Shown: one piece after another, positions 1 to 11,250 of the stretch | Numbering within the stretch: position 1 is the first letter of the stretch | Layout: each line of letters begins with the position of its first letter | Source: Bursaphelenchus xylophilus | Taxonomy: Eukaryota > Nematoda > Chromadorea > Rhabditida > Aphelenchoididae | Direction: 5' to 3' | Length of the DNA: 64,000 bases | NCBI GenBank assembly: GCA_904066235.2 | Contig: CAJFCV020000006.1 | Location: 7,316,001 to 7,380,000 of the forward strand | Translations under genes and position numbers: made by a program | Notes under the pieces: generated by a model | Databases searched by the model: none | What the model was told of the DNA's origin: nothing | What the model saw: only the letters and a program-made list of their open reading frames with translations

Positions 1-160
1 TATGTCTGTCGGGAAAATAACGGCGGATCGTCGCAACAAAATGCCTCGCCTCGCCGCTATCGCGCACCAAATCCCAAGCCGCGGCTTGCAGTCGCAAAGC
101 GATGATGGGCGATTCCAAGGCGCGACGATCCGCCGTTATTTTCCCGACAGACTGATATTT
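1..160. repeat. Inverted-repeat MITE-like element, copy A
   Basis: A 31-bp perfect inverted repeat spans 4-34 and 122-152 and encloses an 87-bp core, so it folds into a near-complete hairpin. Its core (about 35-115) is clearly related to 19540-19625, where a second, one-armed copy keeps the ATATCAGTCT extension seen after the right arm here. The left end probably runs out of the window. No transposase is encoded, so it is non-autonomous. Confidence 0.8.
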
Positions 161-2593
161 ACGTATATCTTTTTTAATCTTGCGTAATCTCCGTTGTTTT
201 TTCTCATCAAAGAAGTTTAACGTTTTGATAAAATCACAAGTGTATTCAACTGCATCCCTATATCTCACCTTTTTATTTTGATATGCAAATTTCCTAAGGC
301 AGTTTTTTGTGCGATGTTTGGAGTGCGGCGGTGCCATCCCGTCGCTTCTTCAGCCCGTGTGACCTCTCCCGGCCGGGGTCATCGCGTCGCTCTTATTCAA
401 ATTTTGACGGCGATTTTTTTGTTTGATCGGCGAGGAAAACAAAAAGTAATAATAATGGGGGTTTGAAGAAGACACGAAACATCCAAAAACAAGAAGATAC
501 GAACATCCAAAAACAAAACCCAAGGTTTTACATTTAAAAGATACTTTTTTAGTTTTTGACCTTCCCTGTCCATAGATATTTGAAAGATTACCATTGAGAA
601 GCCTGGGCATTTTCATAAACCCATAAATTTCATATTCCTTTATAGGAGTGAGCTCTCTAACCGTTCACATTTAGGCGTTCCCAATGTCTTCTTTTTGTCT
701 CTTCAATAACAAAATTATTGTGAATTAATTTAGTTTCCTGGTGTCATATTTTTCATTTGTTTTTCTTCACAGCCGGCGTTTTTGGTAAACAAGTTATGTC
801 CATTTTTTGATTATTTTGTTTTTCGAAACTCTCGAGGTCATCGGGAAAGACAACGGGCGCCGAGAGAAAAGGGAATTGCCCGAAGGGATGCGGAGACATG
901 GGGTGCGGGGACAGAGAATTAGGGGACTCTCCCCCACCCTGAGAGACCTGCACTTTTTGCAAAAAGCGAATATAACGAAAAGAGCTCCGAAAAACGAACG
1001 GAGAGAGTGACCACTGGCTGGCACCGCACCGCCGCCCCCCCCCCCCCCTGACCGGTCACTCCGTCCGTTCCTTTCCCGCAAGAGTTCCAGTTGTTTGCCT
1101 GACCTCGTTTTTGTTTTTAACACGCGCTCCGCCCAGCCTGTTTTTATGCAGATTTTGAGGTGCCAGTCTCCTTTCGTATTTATACGAATTCAGATCGCCG
1201 TCGCTTTTTTGATTTTCAAATTAAAAATCGTCTTTCGTATCAGATACCTGCAAAAATGAACTCTTGCTCCTTTTGATATAGGATAGGTGTGTCACTGTAC
1301 GTTCGACTACAAGTTTAGTTTTGAAATGTTTTGGCAGAGGTGACTTTAAATATTACTTTGTAATAACTACAGGTTTCATTTAACCTTCAATCTGGCAGTG
1401 CTCCCGAGTAGGGATGGGCCATAGGTTACTCTCTGTTATTAACACTTACTTGCATCCGTAGGTATATAGATCCAAGAAATCAGCGTCGCACCTTTAGAAG
1501 AGTATGTTATGGATACTTTTAGCATATGCAAAACTGTACTTTAGTATCCCCCTTTTAATTTGATTGCTAAATAGACAATATCAGCAAACCCAAAGGTCAC
1601 TGAATATTCAATCTGTTTGCCCCATGGTCCCCATCCAACTGCCTCCCTTTCTTTGCGGTCTCTCCTTCCCCGCACTCTCTCTGATTCTACCGTAATTGTT
1701 TTTGGTTATTCGGTTTGTGCATTCGGCGTTGATTGTTTACAGCGTTCGGGTCAGAGCTCGGAAAGAGCGAAAAAAAGAGTGACCAGCTGGTGGAAAAGTC
1801 GCCGCAGGGCCTTTGCGGAGGGGGACGGGAAGGGGGGGGGGCGAGAGTGACCTCGCCTTTCCGAATGACCAGTCGGTTTGGGAGGGCATTCGGGCGAACG
1901 CTTTTTTGCCCCCAAAAACAATCGCCGCTGCAAAAAAGAAAAGTGCACTCTCGAGCGGCGAAGGGGTTCGGGAGGACGGGAAAGAAGGGGCCGGGTACGG
2001 TTGTTTTTGCACTGTCCATTTCGGTGCCAGGCCCTTCGCGCACTGAGACCCTTAAGGCCGAAAGTAAATGCAAAAAATTACGGTGCGGGAAATTATGTTA
2101 TGTAAATTTCTGGAACTTTTCAGGCTGTTTGGTACAAAATCACGCAACCCGCTTAAGAGGAATGATCTATAAATACCTAATATTAAAATTTGAAAAATTC
2201 CTTTGTTTTTTGTCAGCGCCTATGGTTATCTTTTTTTTTAAATCGACCGCAATAATTTTCCAACCACCCTTTACCTCGCTTGTAGCCACTTTTGGGGGTA
2301 ATATTGAAACCAAAACATGTTTACATTCTGGAGCCCAAACTCGCAAGTGTCTGAACGCCTGAGGCTCGCCCTTTTCCCAACTGTTTTTTATTCTCTTACT
2401 TTGTTTCTCTCTGTTGCGACATTGGGGGAAGGGAACAACAACCAGCCCCTCTGAATACACTCTAGCCATTTTTTACGTGGAACGAAGCAAAAAGGGTGCA
2501 GGGGTCGGGTCGGGGAAACGTCGAACGAGCTGTTTTTCCATGTTTCTTTTTTCGAACTCATGTGACTTGAAGTATAATCTGTTTTCGTTTCAG
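161..2593. other. Gene-poor region upstream of hbl-1
   Basis: No convincing coding exon is visible. Open frames here lie in G/C-rich stretches, overlap one another on both strands and lack splice context. A homopolymer C run lies at about 1031-1048 and G runs near 1827-1840. The T-rich stretch ending at 2593 (GTTTTCGTTTCAG) looks like a 3' splice site, so 5' exons or promoter elements of the downstream hunchback-like gene may lie here, but I cannot place them. Confidence 0.5.
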
Positions 2594-2812
2594 AGATGCA
2601 TAGACTCACAATTTAAAACCTACACTACTTATACAACCATCGCTACCTGAACTATACAACCTTCTTCCTACCTCCTAAGGGCGATTTGAGCCCCCTTAAG
2701 GCCCCGGCCTTCATGCTTCCGAACATTATACACAGCAACTTTGCTACCTCAACCGAGTTCCCCTTAAGGCACTCTTTTCCTTATCCACGCGCCAGCACTC
2801 CAACTGCGACAA
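2594..2812 (+). promoter_or_regulatory. hbl-1 5' leader with let-7-complementary sites
   Basis: The segment starts after a good 3' splice site (cis or trans) and runs to the hbl-1 start codon. Site 1 (2627-2648) pairs with let-7 nt 11-19 and 3-8. Site 2 (2650-2674) has AACTATACAACCT, fully complementary to let-7 nt 10-22, then a 5-nt bulge and CTACCTC, complementary to nt 2-8. Site 3 (2744-2751) is CTACCTCA, a perfect 8-mer seed site. Two upstream ATGs are also present: 2596 (6 codons) and 2713 (39 codons, overlapping the main start out of frame). The pairing is read from the sequence against the known let-7 RNA; that the leader is transcribed as such is inference. Confidence 0.7.
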
Positions 2813-5334
2813 ATGAACGGTCAAAGCAGTGAATCGAGTGCTCTGGTCCCGCAATGGGGCCACGATCAGATCTCTCGACTCGCCCTACACGGCACTTTAC
2901 AAGTAAGTTTGGAGATGCATTATGATGCCATTAAAAATTTGAGTAACATTGCATTGTAGTAGTCACGAAAAGCAACATTTTAGAATCCGCCGTCGTCAGT
3001 TGCACTGGCTTCGATTCCATTTTCAACGGCAACGTCGACCACATTGTCGTCATCCCAGCTCTTCCAGCAGATGTGTTTCCTCCAGAATCAGCAGAGTACC
3101 GAAAATTCCTTCGACCCAGCCACTTTGAACAACAACAACAACAACACAAAGATTGCAGATTCCTTGGTTCCAGTCAGGTCAATGGAAGTCGCAGACACAC
3201 CCATGGGCCAAGATGAGACCGCCCAGTTATTGCTTCGCTTTTCGCAGAACGTGAGCCGTACGCCAACAGCCTCAACCGCAACAAATTCCCCTTGTCCAAC
3301 ACCATCGACGCCTACCAAAACCCAGAAAAGAACTTTCTTCAGAGCCCCTGGCCTTGAAGCGCCATCCGCAGCTGAAGCTGGAGAGAGTGGGGGTCTTGTT
3401 TGTCCTGTGTGTTCGTTTGGATGTACCTCCAGATTTCATTATAATTCACACATGAACACCCATGGATGTCATCGATGTCAAGTTCCGTCTTGTAATTACA
3501 CCTCGAGGACCGAAGGCCGTCTAAAGAAGCATATGATGGACTCCCATACAGCTGAACAGCGCAAAAGTGTGGGTTTCAAAGTCAGCAACAGGGAAAATAA
3601 CAACAACGACCGGCTTTCGAACGCTTTGGATCAAATGAAAGCATTGACCGAAGGCGGGCCCGTTCCCGACAGCCCTCCTCAACGACGGCCCAGTGTGAAG
3701 CCGAAGCGTTACAAGTGTAAGCATTGTGATCACATCTCCACAAACCGCGACGAACGCTACATGCATTCCAAGATTCACATTCCAGTGGAAAAACAACTGA
3801 CTTGTCCACATTGTGAATTTGTTACCGAGTATAAGCACCACATGACATATCATATGAAGAATCATGCTGGAGCCAAGCCCTTTAAGTGCAATAAGTGTGA
3901 ATACACATGTGTCAACAAGTCCATGCTTAACTCTCATATGAAGTCTCATGTTCCGTTGTATCAATTCAAATGTAGAGATTGCACTTATCAGACCAAATAC
4001 TGCCACAGTCTGAAGATGCACATATTTAAATACAATCACGAAAGAGATCCAGGAGCTGTTGGAACTGAAGAAGAAGAGGCCGCTCTGATGGATGAGGCTT
4101 TGGGCGAGGCAATGGAAACAGAATCCAAGAAGAACGTCGACCCGCCTTCTCTCGATTGCGAACCCAAGGAAATCAATTTCAATTGCAATGACAAAGCTGG
4201 AGATCCGCCATTGCCTGCTCCTCAGCCAGTTCAATCCAATCTTCTTCTCCAGCCTCTCCTCAACCAGAACAATCATTCCTTCCAGATTGCGCAACAACTG
4301 TTGTTTCCTCCGGAGAGAATGCAGGAATTGGTTCGAGCTGCTTCTAATATGCTCCAAAGACACAAGTGCGACCATTGTGAATTCACAACTCTAAGTTCTC
4401 AAGAATTGGCTCAACACAACTTGAATCATTTTTATAATCAAAAGCAGCAGTACACGAATATGATCAATCTTCTTGTCCAGCAGCAACAACAACAACAATC
4501 TCAATCAATGTTGACCGCCGATCTCCTGAGGAATACTCTTGCAATGAAGCCGCAAGAACTTCGTCAAGATACTCAAAGTAGTATGCCTGAACTCAAGATT
4601 GAGCCTGAAGCTGAAGCCATCGTAGTGAACTCTCCACTTCATCGTGATGACGAAGATGAAAAACATTCCAACTCTCATAAGTCCATGTCACCGACCAGAG
4701 AAGAAGCTTTTGACGAAGCTCATGACAGAATAGCGTCCACTCCTCTACATGAAGCAACATCTCCAAGTGCTGAATGTTCAGCATCTCCCTCCGACTCTCA
4801 CAAATCTATGGATAATGTGAGTAGTCGAGGATCCCCGAACTCATCCACAACAACGACCCATTCTTCAAACAAGAAGGGATCCAAGGTTGATGAGATTTCT
4901 GAGCGACTTCAACGAAAGACAACGCCTGACTCGGAAGACAGAACTTCACCAAATGACACCGATCCTCACTCATCGTACATACAGGTATGTCAGATAGGAA
5001 ATAAAGACAAAGCATCCATTCAGGGGCAAGAACATCATCAAGGAGAGGACAAGTCCAGATTTTCGGTTCTCTTAAATCAATTAAATTCTGCACATGGGGC
5101 GGTAAGTAACGGTAGAGCCTATCACTTGATCCATATTATTGGTATTTGATGCCATGGTTGCAGAAGTGGCCTCACACTTGTCAGCACTGCATGGTGGCTT
5201 TCCAAGACCGAGCCCTCTATCAAATCCATATCGGTTATCACACATACGAATCTCCATTCAAGTGTAATAGATGTGGCCATGAGGCCAACTCGTCCATGGA
5301 ATTCACCCTCCATCTCTACCATGCTAAACACTAA
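2813..5334 (+). CDS. hbl-1: Hunchback-like C2H2 zinc-finger transcription factor
   Basis: Four exons (2813-2902, 2984-4984, 5024-5101, 5164-5334) give 779 residues. Nine C2H2 fingers fall in the hunchback arrangement: two near residues 170-220, a block of four near 270-385 ([34 protein letters not shown]), one near 490 (HKCDHCEF), and a C-terminal pair in the last 56 residues that resembles the hunchback/Ikaros dimerisation fingers. The 39-bp intron at 4985-5023 is in frame and could be retained. Between fingers lie Q-, S- and acidic-rich linkers. Hunchback proteins are nuclear repressors; in Caenorhabditis elegans HBL-1 sets early larval cell fates under let-7-family and lin-4 control. Sites for both microRNAs flank this CDS. 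I chose the ATG at 2813 because exon 1 splices in phase to the long exon. Confidence 0.9.
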
Positions 5335-5990
5335 GAGATCCCCCAGATATCTCTGAGCCGGTTACCCTGAACTCTTTCAATGCCGGACATCCAGTGGAAT
5401 TGCCGTTACAGGAGCCAGTGACAACCTTCCATCCCACAGATAACCATGCTCTATTCTTTTTACTCGTGCTACATTTTTTCTTTTACATTATTCTTGTTAT
5501 GTCATCACACATGCGTCTGATCATTTTTTCATCTTGTAATATCTAATCAGACTGCCCCATATTACCCATGGTATGCCCTTTCCTAGTTATTTTATTATCT
5601 TGTACACCTACCTACCTCTATCCTTAATCATGTCTCAAAACCTTCCAATACGTGGTAACAAACGGTTAAAGAACTCAAATAACTTGAGCTCAGGGAGTAG
5701 TATCATTGGAGAATACCGATGTACCACAGTTTTATCTAGCTGTAGCCGTCCTTTTCTTAATTGTAAATATTTATTTTGCGCTCAAGATATCGTTAACTGA
5801 CGCGATCAATGGTCTTGGCGGGCCAAGAGTTTTATCATTGGAGGACCGCGTTCAGTGTTATTCTTTTATGTAGCAAGCAAGCACCTCTCGTTTCATCTCT
5901 CGTTGTCAGAATTATTTTGACGAAATTTTGCAAGAACTTTCAATAAAATGAAATAAATTTCACAAGGACAGTACTTTAATGGCGCTTCTA
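5335..5990 (+). promoter_or_regulatory. hbl-1 3' UTR with lin-4 and let-7 sites
   Basis: The region after the hbl-1 stop has no coding content. At 5682-5696 lies ACTTGAGCTCAGGGA: CTCAGGGA is the 8-mer seed match to lin-4, and the adjacent ACTTGAG pairs with lin-4 nt 11-17, leaving only nt 9-10 bulged. At 5612-5618 lies CTACCTC, a 7-mer let-7 seed match with partial 3' pairing upstream (CC and TGTACAC segments). Poly(A) signals AATAAA occur at about 5942 and 5952, so the UTR is about 620 nt. Established knowledge: hbl-1 in C. elegans is repressed through its 3' UTR by these small RNAs. Confidence 0.75.
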
Positions 5991-6506
5991 CTTTTAGGTG
6001 GGACATATCTCAAAAAAATCCGAAAATTTGTGCTGATCAAGGGTATAAGGATGGTGACATACGCATCAAATCGGGTGTCGTGGCCAGAAACCGCGATCTC
6101 TTATCTGTTAGGCCTCTAGATAAGAAATGGTAATTCTTGTCTCAAATTGCGCAAATTTCTGCTCACCCTGTGGAGATTTTTTTCTCTGCTCACCATCGGA
6201 CAACAACTGCGCATGTCTTGTCTAGAGACACCGATTTTTTCGATTTTTTTTTCATGGTTGACATTTACGCGGGTATAGCGAGCGCATGCTATAAGATTGA
6301 CGCATGAAATTTCCGCGACAAAAAATTTAAAAGTTGGGATAACAACGTCTTCGGGACAAAACCGGTCCGGGGAAAAAAAGACAAAAACGTCCCATACGCA
6401 AGAAACATAATTTCTTAAGCTATAATAATATAAAATTTGTAAAGCTGTGAAAAATTGAACGGAAAGGCGATTTAATGTATTTTTTGAGGTATGTCCCGTT
6501 TGAAAG
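5991..6506. mobile_element. Non-autonomous DNA transposon, 516 bp
   Basis: Imperfect inverted ends of about 28 bp are visible: GGGACATATCTCAAAAAAAT near 6000 against the complement of 6480-6500 (GGGACATACCTCAAAAAAT). The interior has no long open frame. It includes GTGTCGTGGCCAGAAACC near 6077. It sits between hbl-1 and SSRP1. Confidence 0.5.
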
Positions 6507-6877
6507 TATAATAGGATTTTCTGACCTTCCTTGTCAGAAAATTCATTGTTATTCTTTTCATTGGAAAGCAACATAATCGTTTTTGTGTAAAAATGGAAAT
6601 GTATTACCTTTTAAATTACTGGAAAACCCGAGAAATCCAACTCTCTGTCTGCGCATACCTAAAATCTCTTTACAAACAAAAAAAAATTATTTTTCCCAAT
6701 TGTTTTCAAGGTAACGGAATGCCAAAAATGAATCTTGACACGAAAACATTTCCGTTGGCGGGAGGAGAGAAGATTTCCACAACTTCGGGCGCCCGAAACT
6801 CCGAAACTGAGCTCTTATTCTTTTCGAGGGTTGTTTCGGATATTTAACATTTATTTTAATTTATTGTATAGTATACA

Positions 6878-9717
6878 ATGTCGGCGTCACTTGAATTCCA
6901 AAATGTGTCCAAGGAGGAATACGGCCAAATGGTAAGCAGTATATTGCTCAACATTGAATTTATATATTTCAAGTATGCAATTTAAGGTAGATATTCCGAA
7001 TATTGATTGAATTTATAAGTTACCATGTCGGAACTAACTTCGTTTTTATCAATTTCTCTTTCAGAACAAGGGATCCATTCAGTTGAATCAAGCCAATGCC
7101 AAGTTCCACAATAGTCACACTGGCAAAGTCTACACTGTGCAGGCAGATAATGTGGACAAGGTATATTGGATTCGGATGGGAAACAAATATGCTTTGAAAG
7201 TAATCGATAAAAAAGGAATGCTACATAGGTTTGCTGGCCTAAAAGATGAGGACTTTGGCCGAGTACAGAGTTTCATAAAGAATAACTGGAAGAAAGATGT
7301 AGAGAAGCAGGAGACCAGTATCAAGGGATGGAATTATGGTTCGGCAAATGTTGAAGGTATGTGACGAAGTTCTTGCTTGAATTTTCTGTTTCTAGGTCAG
7401 AATCTTATCTTTCGTGTCGATGGGAAAATTGATTTTGAGATTCCTTTGACAAATGTGGCTCAATGCCCAACAGCAGCCAAGAACGAAGCTATACTTGAAT
7501 TTCATAGCAATGAAGAGACCCCGGTTCAGCTTTGTGAATTGAGATTACACAAGCCTGGCAATGCCGAGGAAGATGAGGAGGATCCAGTAGAAGTAAGCAT
7601 GGGTTTTCTTTGCAATTATTTCCCTTCATGTTATAAATTCTTCTTTCTAGAAGTTTAGACAAGCCATCTTAGCGTATGTGGAAGGAGACACCGACCTTCC
7701 TTTGGTCGCTCTTCAAAATATTTACTGTGCTACTCCTCGCGGTCGTTACGATATCAAAGTGTTTGCCAACCGACTTGCTTTTCACGGAAAGTCTTACGAT
7801 TATAAGATCTTACTCAACCAAATTACTCGGATGTTCCTTTTACCAAACAAGGATCAGCGTCATGTTTATTTTGTGCTAAACATTGCGCCTCCAATCAGAC
7901 AAGGTCAGACCAGATATTCATTTGTGGTGATGGAGTGCTTGGTGGATGAAGAAGTGACCTTGGAGTTGACCGGGACCGAGTAATTTGTCGCATTTCTTAG
8001 TTAATCCTATTCCTTTAGTGATCGACTCGAAAGGTTCTGCACAATTGAAGATGGAAAGAAAGTTTACACTGGCCCATTATTTGAGATCCTCTCCAAGATC
8101 TTCAGAGTATTGACCAATGTTCGAATCACGGTTCCAGGAGATCTTGTCAGGTAGTTGACGTTTTATGGTCCCTTATGTTAATGTTTAGGCCTTCAACCGC
8201 TGAACCCACTATTTCCTGTACAGTATTCTCATGCGCCTACAAGCAGGCCTCTGGCTTTTTGTATCCGTTGGAGAAGGGCTTCATGTATGTCCACAAACCT
8301 CCGATGTACATTCGATTCGAAGAGGTGGACAATTTGCATTTCGCTCGTTCTGATGCGTCGACCCGATCATTCGATCTTGAAATTGTTTTGAGAAACAGTC
8401 AATCGTACACCTTCAGTAATATCGCCAAGTAAGTTGAGTTTGGTTCTGTAATATTTTTGCAATTACATGGAAGAGTGAAGGCTTTAACACTTTTTTGCAG
8501 AGAAGAGTATAACAAATTGTTTGACTTTGCTGAGAAGAAAGGCCTCAAGATTAGAAACGCCAGTAGAATCGAGTCCAACAAATACAAAGTGGACGCTTTT
8601 GCCGATTCTGATGAGGAACTTGATCCATACAAAGAATCTCTCAAGGAAGATGCGGCCGGCGATGATGATGAGTCAGATTCGGAAGATGAAGACTTTGATG
8701 TTGATAAGGCGGCGAAGAAACAAAAGCAGGAAAAAGACTCTTCGGAAGGCTCGGGATCTGAACCAGAAGAAGAATATGATAGCTCTGGATCTGAGGTGAC
8801 TGATGATGATATGATCGAAGAAGTCAAAGAGAAGCCAAAGAAAGAGAAGAGGGAGAAAAAGGAAAAGGAATCCAGTAAGGCTTTGGCTTAAGTTATCTTT
8901 AATTATGGCTTGTTTTCAATTTAAATTTATTCACATGTAAAAAAACATGTAGCGTACCTACCTTCCACTGTCTGGTCAATGTGAGGTCCTACCATCGCAG
9001 GCCATGATTCTTTCGAAAATCGTCTGTGCATCTTAGTCTGGGGTGTCCAAGTGGTCGTTTTTAAGGCGGGGTTCTTTCCATTAGTCGTTGATCCCATCTT
9101 CATACTTCCATTTCGCTTCTTTTAGTCCCTTTCCATACATGCTTTAGACCAGTCCGAGAACGAATTTCCTCATGCCTTATATGATTTCTCAAAGATATAC
9201 CTAGAATTTTTAGCTTCATCAATCGCTGGCTTGTTTTCCTGAAAAAATCCTACCATTTTTCTTTTTCAGAGAAATCAGAGAAGGCTGAAAAGAAGGGCAA
9301 AAAGAAGGAGAAGGATCCGAATGCACCAAAACGACCACAAACGGCGTACTTTTTGTTTTTGGCTGAAAAACGACCTATGATTTCAAAGGAAGTCTCTGGA
9401 GTGGCTGAAGTCTCCAAGAAAGCTGGTGAAATGTGGAAGAGTCTTGGGGATGATGAGAAGAAGGTGGGTCTAAGAAATATTGCTTATCATCAACAACCTC
9501 ACAAATAATCGTTTTTTAGAAGTATCAAGCCCTTGCTGACGAAGCCAAAAAAGAATACGATAGGAAAATGAAAGAATACAAAGAATCTGGAGGAGGCCCG
9601 TCAACTTCTAAATCCAAACCATCTGCGGGCACCAGCAGTCCGCAGAAGGGAAAAAACAAATCTCGGGAATTTGTGGAGGACTCGTCTGATTCTTCAGATA
9701 AGAGCGACGATGAATAA
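6878..9717 (+). CDS. FACT complex subunit SSRP1 (HMG-box protein)
   Basis: Nine exons (6878-6931, 7065-7356, 7396-7592, 7651-7979, 8019-8150, 8189-8428, 8501-8874, 9270-9463, 9520-9717) sum to 669 residues. With Spt16, SSRP1 forms FACT, which disassembles and reassembles H2A/H2B on nucleosomes during transcription and replication. The N-terminal domain begins [10 protein letters not shown]; the middle has the hallmark blocks [33 protein letters not shown] and [15 protein letters not shown] of the tandem PH-like domains; an acidic stretch follows (exon 7); the HMG box begins [15 protein letters not shown]. The C-terminus is Ser/Asp/Lys-rich. The HMG exons lie after a 395-bp intron but join in phase, so this is one gene. 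Equivalent to C. elegans HMG-3/HMG-4. Confidence 0.95.
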
Positions 9718-9851
9718 CATGTAATGAAATCGCTTGTACTGTACTAATTTGTTCATTGTTTATAAACTGTTAATGATACTCAATTCTTCATTGGAAATGA
9801 CAAATTTTATAATAGCCGCCGGTTTCGTTGGCAAAGTCTGTGGTTTTCTTA
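9718..9851. other. SSRP1 3' flank
   Basis: A short AT-rich stretch follows the SSRP1 stop and lies before the transposon at 9852. No gene is seen. Confidence 0.5.
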
Positions 9852-10500
9852 TACGGGGTGTTCCTAGAATTATGGAAAAAACGATTCATTAATAACTTTG
9901 TGCTCGGTGGCCCAATCCGACATTTTTTTTTGCATTTTACAGGAAAACCTTTGAATTTTTAGAATCAAAAGATTTTTTTTTGATCGGCGGAGACTTCGGT
10001 AATCCTCCTTGAATTCGGCGGAGTGTTTTTTTCACAACTGAGGCTGTAAATTGTTGTATGTGTGAAGAAAATGGACGGGAAAGGATTCTGAAGACAATAT
10101 GACATTTATTTCAAATTTTAGGGAGACGTTTTTTAACCTCGGCGGACGATTTTTCTTCATCTTTGGAGAGTCAAAATTGGCTAAAACCAAAACGTACGGT
10201 ATTCCTGGTGGCATGGCGCCAAAATACGACTTATTACGCCTTCGGCCCACTGCGAGAAGAAAAAAAGGCAATGCGGCGGAGACAAAACGAACCCATTTTT
10301 ACAGCCTCGTTTGTAAAAAAAAGCACTCCGCCGAATTCAAGGCGGATTACCGAAGTCTCCGCCGATAAAACAAAAAAAAATTTTGATTCTAAAAACTCCA
10401 AGGTTTTTCTTCAAAATGCATAAAAAAAATTTCGGATTGGATCACCGAGCACAAAGTTATTAACGAATAGTTTTTTCCATAATTCTTGGAACACCCTGTA
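9852..10500. mobile_element. Tc1/mariner-like MITE with long inverted arms, 649 bp
   Basis: Arms of about 175 bp (9852-10026 and 10323-10500) are inverted copies at roughly 90% identity. The ends read TACGGGGTGTTCC on the left and, on the complement, TACAGGGTGTTCC on the right; the outermost TA fits a TA target duplication. The interior carries only arm-derived open frames and no transposase. TACAGGGTG ends are typical of Tc1/mariner-type elements. Confidence 0.8.
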
Positions 10501-10770
10501 CAGTGGCGGTCAAAAAAAAAACGGCCACCCCAAGGTGATGCACTCTAACGCAAGAGAGAGTGGTGGTAGGTAGATAAACATGGTATAAGTGTAAAGCTTA
10601 TGTGATACTAAGACCGGCGACCATAAACTTGTGATACTGTAGTGCTGGCCTGGGCAATATGTTCTTTTAGCCTGGTCATGAAAAATGGCCACCCATTTTG
10701 TTATGCTTTAAACGCACTTTTAGAGATTGCCACCATAGGCAATTGGACTAGGACAATTATGTAAATACAC
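10499..10770. repeat. Possible second transposon end abutting the MITE
   Basis: Immediately after the previous element comes TACAGTGGCGGTCAAAAAA, which looks like a Tc1-family terminus. A matching far end is not obvious; only a short related stretch (AAAAATGGCCACCC at about 10680) is seen. Probably a decayed insertion. Confidence 0.3.
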
Positions 10771-11250
10771 GTCAGTTCCACTGTTTCTTACTTTGTACAT
10801 ATGCCCTCAGGCATCAGTCAAGGTTGTTCATGGTTCAGGCCCGGCCAAATTTTTTTTGGTTTTGTGCCGTTGTTTTGATATTCTTGGGCAATACTGTAGA
10901 CGATATTTACCGTATTCATGTGTAAAACTGTCCACTTCTGCCGAAATTGCGCCCTTGTTTGTTTTAACACGTTGCGGTTAAAGGAAACGACGGTGCGAAA
11001 CGGCAGCTGCCGTATATTTGCAGTTTTCGACTTCAGGAAGTTATCATGAATTTTGTCCGGTCCGGATATATTGATGCCGTTCGAGGCAGAAGAGCGTCGT
11101 CCAACAAAACTGCTGGTATATAAGACTACCCTAACGTGGTACTGTATAAGGAGTCACTCATGAATCTTAATAAGTCGCAGAAAAAACGGGAAATCTTTTG
11201 TCTCCGTTATATTGGGTCACCCTGTACTTACTCGTTTTTCGTATGTTAAC
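10771..11250. other. Intergenic, repeat-derived
   Basis: No coding sequence is supported. A CACCCTGTAC motif near 11219-11228 resembles the terminus of the TACAGGGTG elements and may be a solo end. Confidence 0.4.

Noticed and set aside
1733..2362. 209-residue open frame upstream of hbl-1
   Set aside because: Low-complexity Gly/Lys-rich translation of a G-rich tract, overlapped by open frames on the other strand; no conserved motif.
2620..2680. let-7 microRNA gene on the minus strand
   Set aside because: The complement contains GAGGTAG and GGTTGTATAGTT pieces, but with an extra insert between them, arranged as a tandem direct repeat with no opposing hairpin arm. It fits target sites on the plus strand, not a precursor.
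3521..4375. 284-residue open frame antisense to hbl-1
   Set aside because: It is the shadow of the zinc-finger coding strand; it has no splice context and no domain.
9270..9717. Separate HMG-box gene downstream of SSRP1
   Set aside because: The exon at 8501-8874 joins in phase to 9270, and SSRP1 proteins normally end in an HMG box. The stop at 8891 lies in the intron.
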